From: Nitrosopumilaceae archaeon
Lineage (GTDB): Archaea > Thermoproteota > Nitrososphaeria > Nitrososphaerales > Nitrosopumilaceae
Direction: 5' to 3'
Assembly (NCBI GenBank): GCA_013330055.1
Contig: DUJB01000029.1
Span: 18,506-27,228 of the forward strand
Length of the DNA stretch: 8,723 nucleotides
The translations under genes were made by a program, and so were the position numbers. This document shows, one piece after another, positions 5,483 to 8,723 of this stretch (position 1 is its first letter; each line of letters opens with the position of its first letter). The notes beneath the pieces are model-generated. The model did no database searches, was not told the DNA's origin, and saw only the letters and a program-made list of their open reading frames with translations.

Positions 5483-6046
5483 ATGGCACAAATGCCGGCA
5501 CTGATTCCAAAAGAAGTCGAGATCCAAAGACTGAAAAAGATTTGGATGATCGTCATCACAATGGGATCTACAGCGGCATCCGTGGAAGTTGACAACTTTG
5601 TCGATGGTTCACTACATCAAACTTCTATCAGAGATAGTGCATTTACACCAGCACACTGGTGGCTCTATAGCCACTTTGTAGCACTGCCATTAGGTTGGGG
5701 TGCTGTCTCAATTTATGATAGAAAGGTACCAATTCTAAGGGGTCCAAACAACTCCATGAACACTGGTCTGAAGATGACTATACTAGGTTATCTGGCAACC
5801 ATGTTTACAATTGGTGTCAACGAGATGTGGCACTTCTGGTTTGTAGAGGAAATCTTTGCAGTACCAAACCACTGGATGTTCAATATGGGTGTGGTCGTTG
5901 CATTCATGGGCGCACTTGCCTATGTAGTTAGAGTATATGCACGACTGGTCGAACTTGGCGCAGAAACTCCAGGTGAGAATCCATATGTTGCTGAAATGTA
6001 CAAGATGGCCCTAGAAGGCAAACTGTACAGTAGATCCATCCCATAG
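5483..6046 (+). CDS. amoC: Ammonia monooxygenase subunit C
   Basis: Membrane subunit that carries the probable catalytic copper sites of AMO. The 187 residues are the usual length for archaea, shorter than bacterial AmoC/PmoC (about 250-290). Two ligand sets known from PmoC are visible. Asp41, His45 and His58 (D-x3-H-x12-H, in DGSLHQTSIRDSAFTPAH) match the CuC site. Asn113, His117 and His130 (NEMWHFWFVEEIF...NH) match the CuD site, with one residue fewer between the histidines than in the bacterial enzyme as I recall it. Hydrophobic segments lie near 18-36, 58-78, 97-119 and 131-154. The C-terminus (ENPYVAEMYKMALEGKLYSRS) is charged and probably cytoplasmic. Promoter, leaderless ATG and downstream hairpin-T terminator suggest a transcript of its own, with possible readthrough to amoX. 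Confidence 0.97.
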   Translation: MAQMPALIPKEVEIQRLKKIWMIVITMGSTAASVEVDNFVDGSLHQTSIRDSAFTPAHWWLYSHFVALPLGWGAVSIYDRKVPILRGPNNSMNTGLKMTILGYLATMFTIGVNEMWHFWFVEEIFAVPNHWMFNMGVVVAFMGALAYVVRVYARLVELGAETPGENPYVAEMYKMALEGKLYSRSIP

Positions 6047-6085
6047 AAAAGTACGCGCACAAGCGCACTCTTTCTTATTTTAAAT

Positions 6086-6105
6086 CTCCTTAACGGAGTT
6101 TTTTT
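6086..6105 (+). terminator. Hairpin plus T-run terminator after amoC
   Basis: CTCC (6086-6089) pairs with GGAG (6095-6098) across a five-base loop, followed at once by seven T (6099-6105). The layout resembles a bacterial intrinsic terminator, although the stem is only 4 bp. The T-run alone could suffice for archaeal polymerase. Confidence 0.55.
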
Positions 6106-6124
6106 CTCTCAAATACCGGAAAGA

Positions 6125-6132
6125 CTTAAAAG
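6125..6132 (+). promoter_or_regulatory. TATA box of amoX
   Basis: CTTAAAAG is a good match to archaeal TATA boxes. Its first T lies 30 bases before the amoX ATG at 6156, so amoX probably has its own leaderless transcript and is not only read through from amoC. Confidence 0.6.
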
Positions 6133-6155
6133 TATACGGATTATTATATTGCCAA

Positions 6156-6512
6156 ATGACCTTACCAAAAGGATTCGGTTCTGGCGGTGGCGCATCTAGT
6201 TCTGATGTAAACAAGATGATCGGCAAGCGTGTTGAAAACATGATTGGTCTGTACACTCTTGGATACCTCGCAGCGTGGCTATCTACATTTGCTGGTACTG
6301 CAGTTGGATACTACTATTATCCATGGGCTTATCCAGCACCAAGCGGTCACTTTGCGTTTATCGTGCTGACTATCATTGAGGCAATTGGTTACCTCTTCTG
6401 CGTTAAGGTGGGACAAGAAGGCTCATCAAAAAATAGCAATGGTGTATTAGCTGGTGTAATAGGTGGAACTGCAATTGCAACCATAATCATAGTCATATTC
6501 GTTAACGGCTAG
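6156..6512 (+). CDS. amoX: Archaeal ammonia monooxygenase subunit AmoX
   Basis: AOA-specific subunit (earlier 'orf38' between amoA and amoC) that co-purifies with AmoABC; its exact job is unknown. The 118 residues start with a Gly/Ser-rich cytoplasmic segment (LPKGFGSGGGASSS) and a short polar helix (DVNKMIGKRVENM). Three transmembrane helices follow: about 32-55 (LYTLGYLAAWLSTFAGTAVG then an aromatic YYYYPW), about 64-86 (HFAFIVLTIIEAIGYLFCV) and about 97-116 (GVLAGVIGGTAIATIIIVIF). No copper-ligand cluster is visible, which fits a structural role filling membrane positions around AmoA/AmoC. It lies 109 bases after amoC and 115 before amoA, with its own TATA box and leaderless ATG. The identification by position and topology is firm. 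Confidence 0.93.
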   Translation: MTLPKGFGSGGGASSSDVNKMIGKRVENMIGLYTLGYLAAWLSTFAGTAVGYYYYPWAYPAPSGHFAFIVLTIIEAIGYLFCVKVGQEGSSKNSNGVLAGVIGGTAIATIIIVIFVNG

Positions 6513-6531
6513 GAAAACATCAAATCCTCAA

Positions 6532-6542
6532 TTCTTTTTCTT
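6532..6542 (+). terminator. T-rich terminator after amoX
   Basis: TTCTTTTTCTT follows the amoX stop by about 20 bases and lies ahead of the amoA promoter. No hairpin is seen. It is weaker than the tracts after amoC and amoA, so some readthrough into amoA is possible. Confidence 0.4.
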
Positions 6543-6596
6543 GCTTAGTAAATTACTCTAGAGTATAGAAATCAGATCTACAATTACGCATAAAAT

Positions 6597-6605
6597 TTTA
6601 TATAT
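6597..6605 (+). promoter_or_regulatory. TATA box of amoA
   Basis: TTTATATAT begins 31 bases before the amoA ATG at 6628 and is identical to the amoC box. Transcription is expected to start within a base or two of the ATG, giving a leaderless amoA mRNA. No Shine-Dalgarno is needed or seen. Confidence 0.7.
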
Positions 6606-6627
6606 CACACCTCTTCTCTACTGGAAT

Positions 6628-7278
6628 ATGGTCTGGCTAAGACGATGTACTCACTACTTATTCATAGTAGTGGTTGCAGTCAACTCTACATTGTTGACAA
6701 TTAACGCTGGAGACTACATATTCTATACCGACTGGGCATGGACCTCATTTGTGATATTTTCATTATCACAAACACTAATGCTTATAGTCGGTGCCTGCTA
6801 CTACCTTACGTTCACTGGAGTTCCAGGAACGGCAACTTACTATGCACTGATAATGACAGTGTATACATGGGTTGCAAAGGCAGCATGGTTTTCACTAGGA
6901 TATCCATATGACTTTGTTGTTACACCAGTCTGGATACCATCAGCATTGCTGTTGGACCTTGTTTACTGGGCGACAAAGAAAAACAAACACTCTCTCATCC
7001 TTATGGGTGGTGTGTTAGTTGGAATGTCTCTGCCATTGTTTAACATGATAAATCTTTTGCTGGTAGCAGACCCGCTAGAGACTGCATTCAAATATCCAAG
7101 ACCAACATTGCCTCCATACATGACTCCAATAGAACCCCAAGTAGGCAAGTTCTATAACAGTCCCGTAGCACTAGGCGCTGGCGCTGGTGCTGTATTGGCT
7201 CCAACGATGGCAGCATTAGGTTGTAAGCTGACAACGTGGACATATAGATGGATGGCAGCTTGGTCTAAGTGGGACTAA
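6628..7278 (+). CDS. amoA: Ammonia monooxygenase subunit A
   Basis: Integral membrane subunit of AMO and the standard marker gene for ammonia oxidizers. All 216 residues expected for archaeal AmoA are present, beginning MVWLRRCTHYLFIVVVAVNS. Hydrophobic helices lie near 8-26, 38-61, 69-90, 98-116, 121-146 and, more weakly, 178-198. The conserved region WAWTSFVIFSLSQTLML, the aromatic loop AWFSLGYPYDFVVTP and the C-terminal YRWMAAWSKWD are typical of group I.1a archaea. With AmoB and AmoC it forms the trimeric copper enzyme that converts ammonia and O2 to hydroxylamine; AmoA lies between the copper-bearing subunits in the membrane. The gene has its own TATA box and a strong T-rich terminator. 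No frameshift or internal stop is seen, so it should be functional. Confidence 0.98.
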   Translation: MVWLRRCTHYLFIVVVAVNSTLLTINAGDYIFYTDWAWTSFVIFSLSQTLMLIVGACYYLTFTGVPGTATYYALIMTVYTWVAKAAWFSLGYPYDFVVTPVWIPSALLLDLVYWATKKNKHSLILMGGVLVGMSLPLFNMINLLLVADPLETAFKYPRPTLPPYMTPIEPQVGKFYNSPVALGAGAGAVLAPTMAALGCKLTTWTYRWMAAWSKWD

Positions 7279-7280
7279 AC

Positions 7281-7309
7281 TTCCCTTTCCTTTTACTTTA
7301 TTTTTTGTG
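7281..7309 (+). terminator. Pyrimidine-rich terminator after amoA
   Basis: Starting two bases after the stop is a 29-base tract almost only of C and T, ending in TTTATTTTTT. No hairpin precedes it. It should end transcription of amoA before the methyltransferase gene. Confidence 0.6.
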
Positions 7310-7395
7310 TAACTAGTTTATACTATTTTAAAAATTCGTCTCATCATTTTAGATTAAAAAGTATTACACAAGGTGTGATCTTTTATTGGCAATTG

Positions 7396-7417
7396 ATCGC
7401 AAATAAAATTTTGCGAT
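7396..7417. promoter_or_regulatory. Perfect inverted repeat before the DNA methyltransferase gene
   Basis: ATCGCAAA (7396-7403) and TTTGCGAT (7410-7417) are exact reverse complements around a six-base AT spacer. The repeat ends nine bases before the TTG start at 7427. It overlaps the AT-rich element AAATAAAA (7401-7408), the nearest TATA candidate, and starts within a GATC site (7395-7398). Position and symmetry suggest an operator that would block the promoter; a short RNA hairpin is the alternative. Confidence 0.5.
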
Positions 7418-7426
7418 TAGTCATTA

Positions 7427-8290
7427 TTGAAACAACAATACAAGCAACTTCTAGTTTTTACTCCAAAACCATTTGTCAAGTGGGCAGGTGGAAAGCGACA
7501 ACTTATGCCAACACTGTCAAAACACATACCAAAAAAGTTTGATTCTTACTTTGAACCATTTCTTGGAGGTGGCGCAGTTCTATTCCATCTGATTTCTGAG
7601 AATCCAAAAACTAAGTGTTTTGTATCTGATTTGAATTCTAATCTGATCCTTTCGTATATTACAATTCGCGACAGAGTAGAAGAATTAATCTCTGCATTAA
7701 AGGTCCATTCTGAAAACTATTTCAAAAACCCAAAAACATACTATTATCAAATACGAGAAAGCAATCCTAAAAACCAGATCGATAAAGTTTCACGGTTGCT
7801 TTTTTTAAACAGGACCTGCTTTAATGGGTTATACCGAGTAAACAGTAAGGGCAAATTCAATGTACCTCTTGGCAAATACACAAATCCTAACATAGTAAAT
7901 AGAGAAAATCTACTTGCAGTAAACCATGCTTTACAATTAAATCATATTTCAATCAAATGCCAAGACTTTACAAAAACTCTTGAAACCGCACAAAAAAATG
8001 ATTTTGTATACCTTGATCCGCCATACCAACCAGTAAGTCAAACTTCAAACTTTACTAGCTACACAAATGATAGTTTTGGTTATGAGGATCAAGAAAGATT
8101 GTTTTTGGAATTTCAGAAACTAGATTCTAAGGGTTGTAATGTAATGCTTTCAAACTCAAAATCAGATGAAGTCTTAGATCTTTTTGAAGATTATTCGGAT
8201 AAAACAATAGAAATAAGTGCAAATCGCTCCATAAATTCAGATTCAAAAAAGAGAACTGGGCATTCTGAACTCCTGATCAAAAATTATTGA
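7427..8290 (+). CDS. Dam-type (D12 class) DNA adenine-N6 methyltransferase
   Basis: Transfers a methyl group from S-adenosylmethionine to the N6 of adenine in DNA. The 287-residue length is close to E. coli Dam (278). Motifs appear in D12-class order: PFVKWAGGKRQL (15-26, motif X), YFEPFLGGGAVLFHL (41-55, motif I, AdoMet-binding), a target-recognition region with FLNRTCFNGLYRVNSKGKFN (126-145), DFVYLDPPY (192-200, catalytic motif IV) and NVMLSNS (238-244). All key residues are intact. The start must be the TTG at 7427: an in-frame stop is at 7418 and no ATG or GTG lies before motif X. No restriction enzyme gene is adjacent, so it may be an orphan methyltransferase. By eye it is more AT-rich than the amo genes. 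Target GATC is likely for the family but not shown. Confidence 0.92.
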   Translation: MKQQYKQLLVFTPKPFVKWAGGKRQLMPTLSKHIPKKFDSYFEPFLGGGAVLFHLISENPKTKCFVSDLNSNLILSYITIRDRVEELISALKVHSENYFKNPKTYYYQIRESNPKNQIDKVSRLLFLNRTCFNGLYRVNSKGKFNVPLGKYTNPNIVNRENLLAVNHALQLNHISIKCQDFTKTLETAQKNDFVYLDPPYQPVSQTSNFTSYTNDSFGYEDQERLFLEFQKLDSKGCNVMLSNSKSDEVLDLFEDYSDKTIEISANRSINSDSKKRTGHSELLIKNY

Positions 8291-8364
8291 AGCTTCGAAC
8301 GGGATTCGATCCCGCGACCTTTACCTTACCAAGGTAACGCTCTACCAGGCTGAGCTATCGAAGC
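8291..8364 (-). tRNA. tRNA-Thr (anticodon GGT)
   Basis: Complete cloverleaf on the minus strand. Acceptor GCTTCGA (8364-8358) pairs with TCGAAGC (8298-8292), with T as discriminator (8291), as usual for archaeal threonine tRNA. The D-stem is GCTC/GAGC, the anticodon stem TTACC/GGTAA with loop TTGGTAA, which gives anticodon GGT and reads ACC/ACU. The T-stem is GCGGG/CCCGT around the loop ATCGAAT, which has A where T54 is usual. CCA is not encoded and no intron is present. The 3' end touches the stop codon of the convergent methyltransferase gene with no gap. Confidence 0.95.
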
Positions 8365-8389
8365 ATGACAAACTCGCTTTATTGTAACC

Positions 8390-8397
8390 TTATTAAT
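8390..8397 (-). promoter_or_regulatory. Probable TATA box of tRNA-Thr
   Basis: The minus strand reads ATTAATAA about 26 to 33 bases before the first base of the tRNA. A second AT-rich element (8377-8384) is closer and could serve with a different start site, so the choice is uncertain. Confidence 0.35.
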
Positions 8398-8431
8398 CTT
8401 ACTTGATTTTGAAAAAATTTTTTTGTAAAAC

Positions 8432-8439
8432 GTTTAATT
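8432..8439 (+). promoter_or_regulatory. Probable TATA box of tRNA-Leu
   Basis: GTTTAATT begins 32 bases before the first base of the mature tRNA at 8464. It is the best TATA-like element in the 99-base gap between the two divergent tRNA genes. Confidence 0.45.
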
Positions 8440-8489
8440 CTGACAACTTTTAGCTAATAAAACGCAGGAGTCGCCGAGCCTGGCCAAAG

Positions 8490-8509
8490 AAGGTTTTAGG
8501 CCTTTGGAC
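8490..8509 (+). other. tRNA intron 1, non-canonical D-arm position (23/24)
   Basis: Exon bases CCAA (8484-8487) pair with TTGG (8504-8507) as the 4-bp central helix. The flanking three-base bulges are AG|A and AC|G, cut after the second base. An inner stem AGG/CCT closes a seven-base loop. Excision restores G23-G24-C25 and hence a full D-stem, which the unspliced sequence lacks. Confidence 0.8.
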
Positions 8510-8523
8510 GCGCGGGACTTAAG

Positions 8524-8539
8524 ATCATAAAAATGGGTG
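8524..8539 (+). other. tRNA intron 2, canonical 37/38 position
   Basis: Anticodon-loop bases CTTA (8518-8521) pair with TGGG (8534-8537) as a 4-bp central helix with two G-U pairs. The bulges are AG|A and TG|A, cut after the second base, and the anticodon stem forms the outer helix. The inner loop is only about nine bases, so this is close to the smallest workable intron. Confidence 0.85.
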
Positions 8540-8584
8540 ATCCCGTCTCTTAGGGGTTCGTGGGTTCAAATCCCACCTCCTGCA

Positions 8585-8590
8585 TTTTTT
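8585..8590 (+). terminator. T-run terminator of tRNA-Leu
   Basis: Six T follow directly after the tRNA 3' end. The last two bases are shared with the stop codon (reverse complement of 8589-8591) of the convergent minus-strand gene. Confidence 0.6.
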
Positions 8591-8723
8591 ATCTCTGGTG
8601 CTTGATTCCACGTGCATTCAAAACTTCGTAAACATCGGGAAGCGAAAATACAAAACCTACATGGAAACAATCTTTTTCTTCACACAACATACAATAAAGC
8701 TCACCATTTTGAATTGCTACTTC
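8589..8723 (-). CDS. C-terminal fragment of a conserved-looking Cys/His protein
   Basis: The minus strand is open from the window edge to a TAA at 8589-8591, giving 44 residues of a protein whose N-terminus is outside. The fragment contains C-x2-C-x4-C-x-H (in YCMLCEEKDCFHVGF), a spacing able to bind zinc, followed by FSLPDVYEVLNARGIKHQR. The mix of a compact Cys/His cluster, a helix and a basic C-terminus looks like a real protein end, not chance. I recall similar short Cys/His-rich proteins in thaumarchaea but cannot name a function. It converges on tRNA-Leu with four bases between the tRNA end and its stop codon. Confidence 0.7.
   Translation of the reverse strand, partial: EVAIQNGELYCMLCEEKDCFHVGFVFSLPDVYEVLNARGIKHQR

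Larger units (their letters stand above)
8464..8584 (+). tRNA. tRNA-Leu (anticodon TAA) with two introns
   Basis: Acceptor GCAGGAG (8464-8470) pairs with CTCCTGC (8577-8583), with A as discriminator (8584). Removing two insertions, 8490-8509 (20 nt) and 8524-8539 (16 nt), gives a standard class II leucine tRNA of 85 nt: D-stem GCC/GGC with the loop GAGCCTGGCCAAA, anticodon stem CGGGA/TCCCG with loop CTTAAGA (anticodon TAA), a long variable arm (8546-8559) and T-arm GTGGG-TTCAAAT-CCCAC. The second intron is at the canonical 37/38 position and the first in the D-arm between positions 23 and 24. Both junctions fit a bulge-helix-bulge structure. CCA is not encoded. A run of six T (8585-8590) follows as terminator. 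Confidence 0.93.

Noticed and set aside
7427..8290. Restriction-modification system
   Set aside because: Only the methyltransferase is present; flanking genes are amoA and tRNAs, with no endonuclease frame in the window.
8292..8316. tRNA-Thr 3' end as an attachment site with a duplicated copy
   Set aside because: I looked for a second copy of this tRNA end elsewhere in the window and found none, and no integrase is present.
1..8723. CRISPR array or insertion sequence
   Set aside because: No spaced direct repeats, transposase frame or terminal inverted repeats were seen.

Overview
This AT-rich window comes from an ammonia-oxidizing archaeon (Nitrososphaerota/Thaumarchaeota, most likely Nitrosopumilaceae, group I.1a). 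It carries a complete archaeal ammonia monooxygenase (AMO) set: amoB on the minus strand, and amoC, amoX and amoA on the plus strand. The archaeal character is supported by an S15-DHH-Pcc1-SerRS gene string, TATA-box promoters about 30 bases upstream of nearly every first gene, leaderless or almost leaderless starts, and a tRNA gene with bulge-helix-bulge introns.

Layout. Positions 1-3144 (minus strand) hold a tightly packed operon read right to left: ribosomal protein S15, a DHH/RecJ-like phosphoesterase, a Pcc1-like KEOPS subunit and seryl-tRNA synthetase (C-terminus outside the window). Positions 3217-3930 (plus strand) hold two small membrane-protein genes that I regard as the likely AmoY and AmoZ subunits of archaeal AMO; I cannot say which is which. 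Position 4001-4522 (minus) encodes an anchored extracytoplasmic protein of unknown function. Positions 4648-7278 are the AMO core: amoB diverges from amoC across a 262-bp intergenic region, followed by amoX and amoA. Positions 7427-8290 encode a Dam-type DNA adenine methyltransferase with a TTG start and a perfect inverted repeat just upstream. A tRNA-Thr(GGT) on the minus strand touches its stop codon. A tRNA-Leu(TAA) with two very small introns follows at 8464-8584, and the window ends in the C-terminus of a minus-strand Cys/His-containing protein.

How the genes work together. AmoA, AmoB and AmoC form the membrane copper enzyme that oxidizes ammonia to hydroxylamine. The expected copper ligands are visible: His36/His131/His133 in AmoB, and Asp41/His45/His58 plus Asn113/His117/His130 in AmoC. 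AmoX and the two small proteins probably add transmembrane helices. Each AMO gene appears to have its own promoter and T-rich terminator, so the locus reads as a cluster of single-gene units and not as one operon.

The points most worth a second look are the two small AMO-linked membrane proteins, a half-site shared between one of their promoters and the amoC upstream region, the two-intron tRNA-Leu, the inverted repeat at the methyltransferase start, and the anchored protein beside amoB.
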